Origin: Crocinitomicaceae bacterium
Lineage (GTDB): Bacteria; Bacteroidota; Bacteroidia; Flavobacteriales_D; Crocinitomicaceae
Direction: 5' to 3'
Assembly: GCA_021325675.1 (NCBI GenBank)
Contig: JAJTCM010000001.1
Location: 744,001-808,000 of the forward strand
DNA: 64,000 nucleotides
Position numbers and translations under genes: made by a program. Each line of letters opens with the position of its first letter. Within the stretch, counting starts at the first letter, position 1. Below are positions 23,313 to 33,338 of the stretch, in pieces. The notes beneath the pieces are model-generated. The model was not told where the DNA came from. It searched no databases and saw nothing but the letters and a program-made list of their open reading frames with translations.

Positions 23313-23363
23313 AAATTTGGTAGATTCAATTATTTTGATTAATTTTCCGTCAAATTTAAGATT

Positions 23364-24164
23364 ATGCAAATCGGTAACAACCTCAAAGTTCTTCGCAAAC
23401 ATTTCGGCAATTCCCAGGAAGAAATGGCCGGACTCCTGCACATAACCCGCTCTTCCTACAGCGGTTACGAAAACAATGTGGCCGAGCCCGGGATCCAGAC
23501 GCTGGTGCAGCTGAGCAACATTTACGGGATTTCACTTGACCTGATCCTCAAAAAAGATCTTTCAGCCTTCGGTGAGCATGAATTAAGCCAGCTTTTACAG
23601 GAACCCGGTGATCTGAACGGGTCCAATCTACGCGTTCTTACGAGTGTAGTTAATGAACATAACGAGGAACTGATCGAAATGATCCCTGAAAAGGCGCGCG
23701 CCGGTTATTCATTAGGCTATTCCGATCCCGAATATTTGAAAATCCTGCCGACATTCAGTCTTCCTTTCCTTTCCAAAGACCGTAAATACAGGTCCTTCCC
23801 TATCAAAGGCGACAGTATGCCCCCGGTGTCTGAAGGCTCGTACGTTGTGGCGGAATATATCCAGAACTGGATGCTGATTAAAAATGAGACCCCTTGTATT
23901 GTTGTGACAAAAGATGAAGGTATCGTATTCAAAATTGTTTACAATCACCTTACTGAAAACCAAACGCTGGTTTTACACTCCACTAATCCTTTATATGAAG
24001 CTTACGAAGTGAAAGCGCGCGACATTCTCGAAATCTGGAAGTTTGTGAATTATATCTCACCTGATTTACCCGAAATCAAGCTGGACGATCAGCAGATGTC
24101 AAAGTCTATACAACAGCTGCGGGAAGACCTGAACGAGATCAAATTATCGATAAAAAACAAGTAA
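23364..24164 (+). CDS. XRE-family regulator with S24 (LexA-like) peptidase domain
   Basis: The protein has 266 residues. The N-terminal helix-turn-helix (residues 5-62: LKVLRKHFGNSQEEMAGLLH, then TRSSYSGYENN) is XRE type. The C-terminal S24 domain shows GDSMPP with Ser 151, and GIVFKIV with Lys 190 as the Ser-Lys dyad. An Ala113-Gly114 bond lies 38 residues before the Ser, close to the LexA arrangement, so self-cleavage is plausible. The last 25 residues form a charged helix. It could control stress or prophage-like genes; perfect inverted repeats lie both upstream (23294) and downstream (24278) of it. Confidence 0.85.
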   Translation: MQIGNNLKVLRKHFGNSQEEMAGLLHITRSSYSGYENNVAEPGIQTLVQLSNIYGISLDLILKKDLSAFGEHELSQLLQEPGDLNGSNLRVLTSVVNEHNEELIEMIPEKARAGYSLGYSDPEYLKILPTFSLPFLSKDRKYRSFPIKGDSMPPVSEGSYVVAEYIQNWMLIKNETPCIVVTKDEGIVFKIVYNHLTENQTLVLHSTNPLYEAYEVKARDILEIWKFVNYISPDLPEIKLDDQQMSKSIQQLREDLNEIKLSIKNK

Positions 24165-24277
24165 TTAACGATAAAACTGTTACTTTTTTAACATTAGGTG
24201 AAATACTCATTCTTAAAGCACGTTTACACAACAAAACAGGAATAATATTCATTACACCGCCACTGAAAACGCTAAAT

Positions 24278-24305
24278 CGATTTTAAATTCATAGTTTTAA
24301 AATCG
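24278..24305. promoter_or_regulatory. Perfect inverted repeat CGATTTTAAA-N8-TTTAAAATCG
   Basis: Ten-base arms (24278-24287 and 24296-24305) are separated by eight bases, 18 bases before the start of the next gene. The dimensions suit a dimeric HTH repressor and the site directly follows the XRE/S24 gene. It is a candidate operator. Confidence 0.5.
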
Positions 24306-24322
24306 TTAAACATCTCTCACTC

Positions 24323-24697
24323 ATGAAAAAAACCACTCTACTCCTGGTATGGATCTCCCTTGCTTTCTGCAAAATCAGTCTGGGACAATCATCTGACACA
24401 CACACAGAATTCCTGGCTAAAAAATCCCAGCTTGTTCAGCAATTCAATATTTACGAGCAGGACCACCGCGGCCTTGTCATTTATTTTTCCGACCAGGGGC
24501 AAATCTCTTATCCGGTCCAGGCTACTTTCAGTACCTTACAGCAAGCCATCGAAGCTTATTTCAACGGAACAGTCCGGAGAGACATGGTTTCTTTTGCTGT
24601 AAGCCAGCCACAAGGCCTCTACCCCACTTTTACCGGCGGACTTCCGATCGATATGGGCCAGAGCATTGAAAAATATATTGAATTGTTCAATCAATAA
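24323..24697 (+). CDS. Small secreted protein of unknown function
   Basis: This 124-residue protein has a signal peptide (LLLVWISLAFCKISLGQ, cleavage near residue 22). The mature part has no cysteine-rich or enzymatic motif. VIYFSDQGQISYPVQATFST and QAIEAYFNGTVRRD suggest an alpha/beta fold. It starts 18 bases after the perfect inverted repeat and ends eight bases before the large T9SS protein, so both genes are likely to share one promoter and perhaps the same control. No family recognised. Confidence 0.65.
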   Translation: MKKTTLLLVWISLAFCKISLGQSSDTHTEFLAKKSQLVQQFNIYEQDHRGLVIYFSDQGQISYPVQATFSTLQQAIEAYFNGTVRRDMVSFAVSQPQGLYPTFTGGLPIDMGQSIEKYIELFNQ

Positions 24698-24705
24698 CCA
24701 GCACT

Positions 24706-27700
24706 ATGAAACTAAAACACTTCTTCACCACTCTTATTTTTGCTTTGGCCTTGCATTCCTATTTTGCACAGCCCGGATCGCAGACCGTTATTCCCTGTCC
24801 AACGGGTTCTATAGGCTCAACTCTTCCCAATTCGGGCTTTTCGGGTGACAATCCTACCACGGCAACCGGATCATGCGGCCAATGCTGTTATGCCGGTTCC
24901 GACCTGGACGGCGATGGTGACCAGGATGTTTCCTTTTCCGTAGAAAACTCCAGATGGTTTAAATGGTGTAATACTTCAGGTGCAACTGTTACTACCAGTT
25001 TTACAGTCGACGAAACAGCAAACGACTGTAACCTGCAAGGAGCGATTTTTTTAGGCGGAGCTAGTCCCCAGGGCGCTTCAGATGCTCTTGATGTGGATTG
25101 CGGCAACACCGAGTTCTCCGAATATGGAAGTAATGTAAACGGTGGTGCAGACGGATTTTCATTTGGAAATATAACAGTTGCCAATGGCCAGTGTGCTTAT
25201 ATCATGGTTGACGGTTATGCCGGTGCAACCTGTACAAACGGATTCAGTGTTACCACCACAGCGTGTATTGCCTGTACAGTGCCGACAACTATGACCGCCG
25301 GTGCTGACATTACCATTTGTGAAGGTACTTCAGGCGCGTTGAACTCCACTGTTTCGGGTGGAACAGTCGACGGAAGCGTTTTCTACAGCTGGAGCCCAAC
25401 CACAGGATTGAGTTGTTCCAACTGCGCCGATCCTGTTGCCAACCCTACATCCACGACAACGTACACACTCACAGCTTGCAACAGCTCTTCAGGAACTGCC
25501 TGCTGCCTTACCGACCAGGTTACTGTAAATGTTACACCCAATTTCATTCCCAATGCAGGAACAGACATTACATCCTGTGCACCAAGTACGGTAACAATCG
25601 GAGGCTCTCCAACAGGACCGGCGGGCTCTACCTATTCCTGGGTTGAAACCGGAGCAAATGCCGGGATCGCTATTTCAGGATCGGCCACTGTAGCTAACCC
25701 TTCTGTAGCGATAAGCGCCGGGGCAACCGGTTCTGCCACCTATACCGTTACTGTTACAAATGGCGCTTGTGTACGCACTGATGCCGTAATTGTAACTGTT
25801 GGTACGCTGGCTGTAAACGCAGGAACTGACCAGGATGTTTGTATCGGTTCTTCGGTCGTCATCGGCGGAACACCAACTGCTCCTGCCGGAGCAACTTATT
25901 CCTGGGCTGAAACAGGCGCCAATGCGAATGTGGCCATTTCAAGCGCCACCAATATTGCCAATCCAACTGTTACCGTAAGCGCGGGGGCTGCAGGAACGGC
26001 AACCTACACAGTTACTGCTACGCTTAGCGGGTGCTCCAATACCGATGCGGTAACAATTACGACCCGTCCTTTGCCAACAACACCAACGGCAACAGCATCC
26101 GCTTCCCCGATTTGTGCCGGAACAGCGGTCACCCTGACAGCAGCCGGTGGTGCCGGGGCCGGAACTTACAGTTGGTGGAATGCAGCAACCGGAGGTGCGC
26201 AATTGGGCACGAACGGTACACTTTCAGTCAGTCCGGTAACGACAACAACTTATTATATCCAGTCTACAGATGCGACGTATGGCTGTATAAGCGCCCGCGG
26301 ATCCGTTACTGTCACGGTAAACCCAACACCGGTTGCCAACGCAGGAAGTGATCTTGAAGTATGTGCGGGAACAGCATTAAACCTTGCCGGCTCACTTACA
26401 AACCCAGGTGCATGTGTGCCTGTTCAAACGTGGTCGGTTATTAGCGGAACCGGGAATTTTTCCAATGCAAACAGTCTCACTTCCACCTTTACCCCAACAT
26501 CAACCGGAAGTATTACATTAAGGCTCACACCTTGCGCTCCCGGTGGCTGCGTCCCGGTTACAGACGATGTTGTCCTGACCGTAAATCCTTCACCAACAGT
26601 GGATGCAACAGGAACCAGCGATACACTTTGTCCCGGCCTGGCTACCGATTTATCAGCTGTTGCCACCGGCGGAACCCCTGCTCCTGATATCATTACTACC
26701 AATACTTTTTCATCAGGTGCCGGGCCTTTTAATATCCCGGACAATAATGCCAATGGCGTAGTAATTCCGTTAACTGTTTCCGGTGTACCGAACGCAACAC
26801 TGGGAGTGACGGATATTTCGTCGGTTGAGGTCAATGTAAGCCATGCCCGGATCGGCCAGGTTGAAGCGTGGCTTTGTCCTCCGACTGTTGCCACAACATC
26901 TCCTTATACAGGCTGCCTGCGTTTGTTTGATAATGCAGGAGGAAATAATGATAACCTGGTAAATACCGTGTTCAGTGACGGTGCAGCAACTGACATTGCC
27001 GCAGGTACAGCACCTTATACCGGGACATTTAATGCGGCCGGAGCCGGTGTGTTGACCAGTCTTGACGGCGGATCGACAAACGGTACCTGGAACCTCGTTG
27101 TACTTGATAATTCAAATGCAGGCTCAACAACGGGAACAGCCGGACAATGGGAAATGAATTTCTCAACGCCCACGCCTAATCCAAATCCGTATACTTATTT
27201 ATGGTCAACTGCTACAGGCCTGAGTGATGCCGCTTCCAGCACACCGACTTTGTTTACATCAAGCTTTACAGCGCCGACAACCATCACTAAAACAGTTACG
27301 GTAACCGATGATAACGGCTGTACAGGTACGGACAACGTTTCTATTACATTGCTTGCCCCTCCTACTGCTACGCTTAGCGGCGGGCCTATTGATCTCTGCC
27401 CGGGAGGCAGTGGAATTGGCATCAGCAGCACAGGGATTTCAATTGATATGACGGGAGTCGCACCATGGACTTTCACACCTGTACTTGATGGATCAAACGA
27501 TACACCGGTTACTTCCTCTTCCGATCCTTACACCCTGAATATCGGTTATGCGGCCGTTGCTGCACTGGGAGACCAGACAATGGTAGTTACTGTGACCAAT
27601 GTTTCCGATAAATACTGCAACGGGACTTCCTCAGGAGACTTTACGGTAACTGCTTTCTGTGTACTTCCCATTAATCTTATTTCCTTCAGCGGAGAGCAGA

Positions 27701-28218
27701 CAAACCGTGAAAACAAGCTAAGCTGGCTGGTATCTTCAGAACATAAGAATGATTATTATCTCCTGGAAAGGTCCTACGACGGCATTAGCTACGATCTGCT
27801 CGCGAAAGTTGATTCGAAAGTGAATGGAAATACAACTTCCCAGCTTGAATATACTTACACGGACAAGAACCTCATTACACAAAGCATGTATTACAAATTA
27901 TCCCAGGTGGATTTCGAGGGAGAACAAACCTATCTCTCGACACTTCAGATGAGCTCTGAGAACGGGGAAATGAAGCTTATTCCAAACCCGGTAAAGAACC
28001 AGGCTAATCTCCAGTTCTATGCAGATCAGTTCGGGTCCCGGAAAGTCAGCTTAACAGACCTGCAGGGAAAAATCATCTTTTCAAGAGATTTTGAAGTTAA
28101 CCCGGGACAAAATGTACTGCCGATGGATTTCAGCAAATATGCGGATGGTATGTATTTTATCCAGGTAGAAGACAAAAAAGAAATAATTCAATTCAAAGTA
28201 GAGAAAATATCGAATTAA
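24706..28218 (+). CDS. Giant T9SS adhesin-like protein with Ig-like repeats and a P-domain
   Basis: The protein has 1170 residues. The signal peptide is FFTTLIFALALHSYFAQ. Several PKD/Ig-like repeats follow (residues 190-690, patterns such as TVTVTNGACVRTDAVIVTV and CAGTAVTLTAAGGAG). A proprotein-convertase P-domain lies near residues 665-820, with SSVEVNVSHARIGQVEAWLC and GTWNLVVLDN. Another Ig-like stretch comes next, then the linker LPINLISFSGEQ and the type A sorting domain LIPNPVKNQANLQF with GMYFIQVE. No protease domain accompanies the P-domain. Surface adhesion or matrix function is inferred. Confidence 0.87.
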   Translation: MKLKHFFTTLIFALALHSYFAQPGSQTVIPCPTGSIGSTLPNSGFSGDNPTTATGSCGQCCYAGSDLDGDGDQDVSFSVENSRWFKWCNTSGATVTTSFTVDETANDCNLQGAIFLGGASPQGASDALDVDCGNTEFSEYGSNVNGGADGFSFGNITVANGQCAYIMVDGYAGATCTNGFSVTTTACIACTVPTTMTAGADITICEGTSGALNSTVSGGTVDGSVFYSWSPTTGLSCSNCADPVANPTSTTTYTLTACNSSSGTACCLTDQVTVNVTPNFIPNAGTDITSCAPSTVTIGGSPTGPAGSTYSWVETGANAGIAISGSATVANPSVAISAGATGSATYTVTVTNGACVRTDAVIVTVGTLAVNAGTDQDVCIGSSVVIGGTPTAPAGATYSWAETGANANVAISSATNIANPTVTVSAGAAGTATYTVTATLSGCSNTDAVTITTRPLPTTPTATASASPICAGTAVTLTAAGGAGAGTYSWWNAATGGAQLGTNGTLSVSPVTTTTYYIQSTDATYGCISARGSVTVTVNPTPVANAGSDLEVCAGTALNLAGSLTNPGACVPVQTWSVISGTGNFSNANSLTSTFTPTSTGSITLRLTPCAPGGCVPVTDDVVLTVNPSPTVDATGTSDTLCPGLATDLSAVATGGTPAPDIITTNTFSSGAGPFNIPDNNANGVVIPLTVSGVPNATLGVTDISSVEVNVSHARIGQVEAWLCPPTVATTSPYTGCLRLFDNAGGNNDNLVNTVFSDGAATDIAAGTAPYTGTFNAAGAGVLTSLDGGSTNGTWNLVVLDNSNAGSTTGTAGQWEMNFSTPTPNPNPYTYLWSTATGLSDAASSTPTLFTSSFTAPTTITKTVTVTDDNGCTGTDNVSITLLAPPTATLSGGPIDLCPGGSGIGISSTGISIDMTGVAPWTFTPVLDGSNDTPVTSSSDPYTLNIGYAAVAALGDQTMVVTVTNVSDKYCNGTSSGDFTVTAFCVLPINLISFSGEQTNRENKLSWLVSSEHKNDYYLLERSYDGISYDLLAKVDSKVNGNTTSQLEYTYTDKNLITQSMYYKLSQVDFEGEQTYLSTLQMSSENGEMKLIPNPVKNQANLQFYADQFGSRKVSLTDLQGKIIFSRDFEVNPGQNVLPMDFSKYADGMYFIQVEDKKEIIQFKVEKISN

Positions 28219-28526
28219 TTTCATATATTTGATTTCAGGTACGCTTGATAAAGTTCAAGTAAGAGACCATCTCGATTTATCGGGGACCCATGTAGTATAT
28301 TTTGAAGCTTAACACATTGACCTTAAGGGGAAGCAATGTTCACCAATGGCGGGCCACAATCTTCGGATTGCGATAACATCATAACAGTGGATTACAAAAG
28401 GTGGGCTGTTACTCTAAACGTACGTTTCTGAAGTCTTCAGAAATTCAGCTGCATGGGTTATTTTTTTACCGGCATACTCTTACCTGCAAACCGTTTTCAG
28501 GCGTTTCGTTTACCTAATGGAACTAC
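28219..28526. other. 308-bp gap upstream of the PAS kinase operon, with two overlapping palindromes
   Basis: A TATATTTG box lies at 28224-28231. No coding frame looks real here. The strongest structure is the 12-base palindrome AAACGTACGTTT (28416-28427), overlapping an exact inverted repeat TTTCTGAAG-T-CTTCAGAAA (28425-28443), about 85-110 bases before the kinase gene. Confidence 0.6.
28416..28443. promoter_or_regulatory. Overlapping palindromes upstream of the kinase/response regulator operon
   Basis: AAACGTACGTTT and TTTCTGAAG-T-CTTCAGAAA share three bases. Both are perfect, and either could be an operator. Confidence 0.4.
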
Positions 28527-30134
28527 ATGGACAACCCTTCAATTGACTTTAAGCAACTTTTTGAAGCCACGCCCGGCCTTTACCTGATTTTATCCCCTAA
28601 TTTACACATCATCGCAGTCAATGATTCCTATAATAAGGCAACGATGACCCGGCGTGAGGAAATACTGGGCCGCCATTTATTTGACGTTTTTCCCGATAAT
28701 CCCGACGACCAGTCAGCTGACGGTGTTTCTAACCTGCAAAGCTCGCTTAACTATGTGCTCAAACATAAAAAGCCGCATACCATGGCTGTCCAAAAATACG
28801 ATATCCGGAGACCGGACGGCAGCTTCGAAGTGCGTTACTGGAGTCCTTTAAATACTCCTTTGCTTGATAACAACGGCGAAGTTTCCTGCATTATTCACCG
28901 GGTGGAAGATGTTACCGAATTTATTTCCATGCAGGAGGAACACCTCAAATCAAAAAAAATCACCACAGGCTTGCAACATAAGCTCGGTGAAATGGAAACA
29001 GAAATCATCGCCCGTTCCCGGGAAATACAAAATATCAATGCCGAGCTTGAAAATAAGCTGCAGCTCCTGAAAGAAAACGAAGAAAAATTCCAAATCGCTT
29101 TTCGGGCCAGTCCTGCCGGAATGACAATCAGTAAAATGAGCAATCTTCAGTACATAGACGTGAACGACAGCTTTACGGATATGATCGGCTTTGACCGGGA
29201 AGAGCTGATCGGGCGCACCTCCGCTGAGTTGGGGATTGTAGCCGATGTGGAGCGCCGGGAAGAAGTCCTGAAAGAATTCCAGGAAAAAGGATCGGTTAAA
29301 AACATGGAAATAAGTATGTTAAATCGTTCCGGGGAACCTGTTAAGCTTTTGTGTTCCATTGAGACGATCACCCTGAATGGTGAAAACCACATGCTGAGCA
29401 TTATTTACGATATTACCGAACGCAAAAAGGCTGAAGACCAGCTTGCAAGTGTCAATAAAGAGCTCGAAGCTTTCTCCTATTCCGTTTCTCATGACCTCCG
29501 TGCGCCGCTGCGGGCAATTAACGGCTATTCGGAAATGCTGCTGGAAGATTACAGCGCTGTACTTGATGAAGAAGCCCAACGGATATTAGGCAACATCAAG
29601 CATTATGCTGAGAAAATGGGAACGCTCATTGATGACCTGCTGACTTTTTCACGGCTCGGCCGCAAAGAGCTTCAAAAGCTGAAAATTGACATGGATGACC
29701 TGATGGAAGGTGTTTTAATCGATCTTGAAAAGTCAATGAAGCACCACGCCGACATCCGGATCAGCAAGATGCACCCTGTTTATGCGGATTACGGACTGAT
29801 CCACCAGGTGATGTTTAACCTTGTTACCAATGCCGTTAAATATTCATCCAAACGCGAAAAACCGCTCGTAGAAATTTCTTCTGAAGAAAAGGATAATGAG
29901 ATCCTGTTCACCGTGAAAGATAACGGAGCGGGTTTCAATATGCAATATGCGGATAAGCTGTTTGGTGTTTTCCAACGCCTGCATTCCCAGGAAGAATTCC
30001 AGGGTACCGGTGTCGGACTGGCAATTGTACAGCGTATTATTTCCCGCCATGGAGGCAAAATATGGGCTGAAGCCAAACCGGACGAAGGCGCCACTTTTTA
30101 TTTTTCACTCCCTAAAAACCCAACTGATGGATAA
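28527..30134 (+). CDS. PAS-domain sensor histidine kinase
   Basis: This 535-residue protein has no membrane segments and is presumably cytosolic. PAS 1 spans about residues 8-130 ([19 protein letters not shown]) and is followed by a coiled-coil linker (about 132-190). PAS 2 spans 190-300 ([19 protein letters not shown]). HisKA carries [16 protein letters not shown] with phospho-acceptor His 322. HATPase_c has [18 protein letters not shown] and GTGVGLAIV. The organisation resembles bacteriophytochrome-type kinases without the GAF/PHY chromophore part. It overlaps the response regulator gene by eight bases. Confidence 0.93.
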   Translation: MDNPSIDFKQLFEATPGLYLILSPNLHIIAVNDSYNKATMTRREEILGRHLFDVFPDNPDDQSADGVSNLQSSLNYVLKHKKPHTMAVQKYDIRRPDGSFEVRYWSPLNTPLLDNNGEVSCIIHRVEDVTEFISMQEEHLKSKKITTGLQHKLGEMETEIIARSREIQNINAELENKLQLLKENEEKFQIAFRASPAGMTISKMSNLQYIDVNDSFTDMIGFDREELIGRTSAELGIVADVERREEVLKEFQEKGSVKNMEISMLNRSGEPVKLLCSIETITLNGENHMLSIIYDITERKKAEDQLASVNKELEAFSYSVSHDLRAPLRAINGYSEMLLEDYSAVLDEEAQRILGNIKHYAEKMGTLIDDLLTFSRLGRKELQKLKIDMDDLMEGVLIDLEKSMKHHADIRISKMHPVYADYGLIHQVMFNLVTNAVKYSSKREKPLVEISSEEKDNEILFTVKDNGAGFNMQYADKLFGVFQRLHSQEEFQGTGVGLAIVQRIISRHGGKIWAEAKPDEGATFYFSLPKNPTDG

Positions 30135-30570
30135 AGAAGTTGAAATCCTGCTTGTTGAAGACAACGTTAGCGATGCGGAATTAACGATCCGCGCCCTGAA
30201 AAAACAAAACATAGCCAACAAGCTGATCCATCTCAAGGATGGCGCCCAGGCAATTGACTATCTTTTTGGTGAAGGGGATTTTACAGGAAGAAACACGGAT
30301 AATGTGCCGCGGGTAATCTTACTGGACCTCAAAATGCCGAAAGTAACCGGAATTGAAGTACTGGAGCGTATTAAAGCTGATGAGCGCACCAGGAAAATCC
30401 CGGTGGTAGTTTTGACATCTTCCAAGGAAGACCCTGACATTCAGCGCTGCTATGACCTGGGAGTGAACAGTTATGTAGTGAAGCCCGTTGATTTTGATTC
30501 TTTTGCAAAAGCAGTCGGAAATTTGGGGATGTACTGGGTTTTACTGAACCAGGCGCCGAATAAAGATTAA
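30127..30570 (+). CDS. Rcp1-type single-domain response regulator
   Basis: The start ATG at 30127 overlaps the last codons of the kinase. A longer frame upstream lies inside the kinase gene in another phase and is rejected. The 147-residue product is a stand-alone receiver: acidic pair ED near residues 11-12, phospho-acceptor Asp 67 in VILLDLKMP, Thr 97 in VVVLTSS, Lys 119 in SYVVKP. The loop with [12 protein letters not shown] is typical of Rcp1-like partners of phytochrome kinases. It has no DNA-binding domain, so it probably acts by protein contact or phosphorelay. Confidence 0.92.
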   Translation: MDKEVEILLVEDNVSDAELTIRALKKQNIANKLIHLKDGAQAIDYLFGEGDFTGRNTDNVPRVILLDLKMPKVTGIEVLERIKADERTRKIPVVVLTSSKEDPDIQRCYDLGVNSYVVKPVDFDSFAKAVGNLGMYWVLLNQAPNKD

Positions 30571-30576
30571 TTTGGA

Positions 30577-30690
30577 TCGCAAAGAGTCGCTAAGTTTACG
30601 CAAAGAACCGCTAAGATTGTCGTCTTATAAATTGACTTTGCTCCACTCATTATACTCTTGGAAAACTTTGCGTGTTTCGCGATACTAAAA
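30577..30690. repeat. Intergenic element with CGCAAAG words in inverted arms
   Basis: The left arm has ATCGCAAAGAGTCGCTAAG followed by TTTACGCAAAGAACCGCTAAG. The right arm has AACTTTGCGTGTTTCGCGAT. It is the type of short, wordy intergenic repeat common at gene 3' ends in environmental Bacteroidota. Confidence 0.5.
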
Positions 30691-31446
30691 TCAAAACCCT
30701 TCAAACGCACCCAGGCCGAACAAGGCGAAATCATATTTCACAGGATCTTTCGGGTCGAGCTGAACCAAAGTCTGCTGGATTTCTTCCACGGAAGACCAAT
30801 CGTTTTGTGTACGTTTTAGAATTCCCAGCTTACGGGCAACATTACCTGTGTGAACATCCAACGGCAGGTGCAGATCAGACATCGGGATGCTTTTCCACAA
30901 CCCGAAATCAACGCCTTTGTTATCCTGGCGGCACATCCAGCGCAGAAACATATTGATCCGCTTGGCAGAAGAGCCTTTCAACGGGTTGGCGATGTGTTTT
31001 TCCGTGCGACCTTCATGTTCTGTTTTCAAAAATTGTTCCCGGAAATGAATGATCCTTCCGCGCTGTCCCGGATGATCGGTGTGGGAAGCAAACAATTGTT
31101 CAAGGCTCGAATCACTGTAAACCCGCTGCAGGGAACGGAAAAAGAAATCCAGGTCAATTTCATTAAAGGTCCGGTGCACGAATTTAAAATCGCGGGACGC
31201 GTCATAATTCATTACAAATTCGTGGGGTTGATTGCCCGTCAGGCTGAGTAGTTTTTCCCCGTTGCTGATAATGGATTTACGGTTTCCCCAGGCGATTGTT
31301 GCCATGATTAAAGCCGTGATCTCGATATCTTCACGTTTGGAAAAACGGTGCGGAATCTGGATCGGATCACTCTCGATGAAATTTGGATTGTTGAATTCTT
31401 CGGCCTTTTGGTCCAGGAATTCCTTTAACTCGGAAAAGCTCAGCAT
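30691..31446 (-). CDS. TIGR02757 / DUF2400 family protein
   Basis: This 251-residue protein begins LKEFLDQKAEEFNNPNFIES and carries the family's DIEITALIMATIAWGNRKSI near residue 40, then RTFNEIDLDFFF. Later, NMFLRWMCRQDNKGVDFGLW and LPLDVHTGNVARKLG match the conserved C-terminal part. The second region has the helix-hairpin-helix flavour of the DNA glycosylase superfamily, but no biochemical function is established. Its start codon shares one base with the lolD-like stop, so it is co-transcribed with ribBA and the ATPase on the minus strand. Confidence 0.88.
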   Translation of the reverse strand: MLSFSELKEFLDQKAEEFNNPNFIESDPIQIPHRFSKREDIEITALIMATIAWGNRKSIISNGEKLLSLTGNQPHEFVMNYDASRDFKFVHRTFNEIDLDFFFRSLQRVYSDSSLEQLFASHTDHPGQRGRIIHFREQFLKTEHEGRTEKHIANPLKGSSAKRINMFLRWMCRQDNKGVDFGLWKSIPMSDLHLPLDVHTGNVARKLGILKRTQNDWSSVEEIQQTLVQLDPKDPVKYDFALFGLGAFEGF

Positions 31447-32096
31447 CAGATCAGGCGGCCGTCGTTCATGGTTAATTTGCGGTCGGCCATATTCGCCAGC
31501 GACTCATTATGGGTAACAATCACAAAGCTTTGCCTGAACTTCTCGCGCAATTCAAAAAACAGGTCGTGCAGCTCACCGGAATTTTTGGAATCCAGGTTGC
31601 CCGAAGGCTCATCCGCAAAGACGATCGCCGGCCTGTTCATCAGCGCACGTGCAACGGCAACACGCTGCTGCTCGCCGCCGGAAAGCTCAGAGGGCTTATG
31701 CTCCAAACGATGGGAAATATGCAGCACATCAAACAGCTCTTTGGCGCGTGTTTTCGCCTGTGCCATGGATTCACCTTTAATCAAAGCGGGCAGAACAGCG
31801 TTTTCAATTGCCGTGAATTCCGGCAAAAGCTGATGGAACTGGAAAATGAAGCCCAATTGTGTGTTCCTGAATTTCGCAAGCTCATTCTGGCCCAGCGCTG
31901 CCGTATCAATGCCATTGATGAGTACTTTACCCCCATCCTGCCTGTCCAGCGTACCGAGAATCTGGAGTAAGGTCGTTTTACCGGCGCCGGAAGAACCGAC
32001 AATGGAAACGATTTCACTGTCGCCGATCTCCAGGCTAACACCTTTCAATACTTCGAGCGAGTCAAAACGGCGAACGATATTTTCAGCAATCAGCAT
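31446..32096 (-). CDS. lolD: LolD-like ABC transporter ATP-binding protein
   Basis: This 216-residue ATPase of the MacB/LolD subfamily has Walker A GSSGAGKTT near residue 35 and the Q-loop region FIFQFHQLLPEFTA. The signature is LSGGEQQRVAVARALMN, Walker B is IVFADEPSGNLD, and the H-loop is VIVTHN. FQFHQLLPEFTA is characteristic of LolD, which powers lipoprotein release from the inner membrane. The permease (LolC/E) is not in the window, as is usual in Bacteroidota. It lies one base after ribBA and overlaps the DUF2400 gene by one base. Confidence 0.88.
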   Translation of the reverse strand: MLIAENIVRRFDSLEVLKGVSLEIGDSEIVSIVGSSGAGKTTLLQILGTLDRQDGGKVLINGIDTAALGQNELAKFRNTQLGFIFQFHQLLPEFTAIENAVLPALIKGESMAQAKTRAKELFDVLHISHRLEHKPSELSGGEQQRVAVARALMNRPAIVFADEPSGNLDSKNSGELHDLFFELREKFRQSFVIVTHNESLANMADRKLTMNDGRLI

Positions 32097-32097
32097 C

Positions 32098-33315
32098 TTA
32101 TTGGTCGTTCATTTTGAGGCTATGCCCCATTTTATCTTTTTTTGTCTTTAAATAACCTTCGTTATGGACGTTGCTGGCAATTTCAATCGGAACGTTTTCT
32201 GTAATTTCCAGTCCGTAACCGATCAGGCCCGTGCGTTTCGTCGGGTTGTTGGTCATCAGCTTCATCTTGGTAACACGCAGGTCGTGCAGGATTTGTGCAC
32301 CAATCCCGTAATCGCGCTCATCCGCCTGGAAACCCAGCTGGATATTGGCTTCCATTGTGTCATAACCTTCTTCCTGCAGTTTATAAGCTTTCAGTTTATT
32401 GAGCAACCCGATCCCGCGGCCTTCCTGGTTCATGTAAAGAATAACGCCTTTGCCGGCAGTTTCGATCATTGTCATCGCTTTTTCCAGCTGAGGACCGCAA
32501 TCGCAGCGGCAGGAACCGAAAATATCCCCGGTAATACAGGAAGAATGGACCCTCACGAGAACCGGCTCATCGGGTTTCCACTCGCCTTTTACCAAAGCCA
32601 GGTGTTCTTTTCCCGTCAGCTTTTCGCGGTAACAGTATAATTGAAAATTACCGAATTTGGTCGGCATTTTAACGTCCACTTCTTTCTCGATGAGACTGTC
32701 GTTTTTCATCCGGTATTGGATCAGGTCCTCGATGGAAATGATCTTCATTTCGAATTTTTTGGCAATTTCCATCAATTCCGGCAAACGCGCCATCGTACCG
32801 TCTTCGTTCAGGATTTCCACGATCACACCGGCACGCTCAAAACCGGCCAGTTTAGCAAGGTCGATCGCAGCTTCGGTATGTCCTGCACGGCGGAGAACCC
32901 CTCCTTTTTTGGCGCGCAAAGGGAAAATATGTCCGGGTTTACCCAGCTCTTCCGGTTTTGTTTCCGGGTTGATAAGCGCCTGGACTGTTTTAGCGCGGTC
33001 ACTGGCAGAAATACCTGTTGTGCAGCCGTGGCCGATCAAATCGACTGAAACGGTAAACGGGGTTTCGTATGTTGCTGTATTGGATTTCACCATCAAATCG
33101 AGCCCCAATTCATCACAGCGGTCTTCCACTAGGGGAACGCAAATAAGCCCGCGCCCGTGGGTTGCCATGAAATTGATCAGCTCAGGTGTAATGTTTCTTG
33201 CTGCCGTTAAAAAATCCCCTTCGTTTTCGCGGTCTTCGTCATCTACTACTATAACGATTTTGCCATTTTTGATGTCGCTAATTGCCTCTTCAACTGTGTT
33301 AAGTTTAAAACTCAT
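32098..33315 (-). CDS. ribBA: Bifunctional 3,4-DHBP synthase / GTP cyclohydrolase II
   Basis: This 405-residue protein catalyses two entry steps of riboflavin synthesis. RibB is N-terminal (residues 1-200), with [13 protein letters not shown] binding Mg2+, [11 protein letters not shown], and [16 protein letters not shown]. RibA is C-terminal: [18 protein letters not shown] with three zinc cysteines, [10 protein letters not shown], and the tail [15 protein letters not shown]. All key residues are present in both halves. It is first in a three-gene minus-strand operon with lolD and DUF2400. A -7 box lies at 33331-33338. No FMN riboswitch is seen in the short leader. Confidence 0.96.
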   Translation of the reverse strand: MSFKLNTVEEAISDIKNGKIVIVVDDEDRENEGDFLTAARNITPELINFMATHGRGLICVPLVEDRCDELGLDLMVKSNTATYETPFTVSVDLIGHGCTTGISASDRAKTVQALINPETKPEELGKPGHIFPLRAKKGGVLRRAGHTEAAIDLAKLAGFERAGVIVEILNEDGTMARLPELMEIAKKFEMKIISIEDLIQYRMKNDSLIEKEVDVKMPTKFGNFQLYCYREKLTGKEHLALVKGEWKPDEPVLVRVHSSCITGDIFGSCRCDCGPQLEKAMTMIETAGKGVILYMNQEGRGIGLLNKLKAYKLQEEGYDTMEANIQLGFQADERDYGIGAQILHDLRVTKMKLMTNNPTKRTGLIGYGLEITENVPIEIASNVHNEGYLKTKKDKMGHSLKMNDQ

Positions 33316-33330
33316 CTCCGGATTTTTTTA

Positions 33331-33338
33331 CAAAAGTA
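33331..33338 (-). promoter_or_regulatory. -7 box (TACTTTTG) of ribBA
   Basis: The plus strand reads CAAAAGTA, an exact minus-strand TAnnTTTG ending 15 bases before the ATG. The leader is too short for an FMN riboswitch. Confidence 0.4.

Noticed and set aside
26424-26894. 156-codon antisense frame within the T9SS adhesin gene
   Set aside because: It lacks family features and is a shadow of the repetitive, codon-biased sense gene.
29947-30126. N-terminal extension of the response regulator
   Set aside because: It overlaps the kinase's ATPase domain in another frame; the receiver domain starts exactly at 30127.
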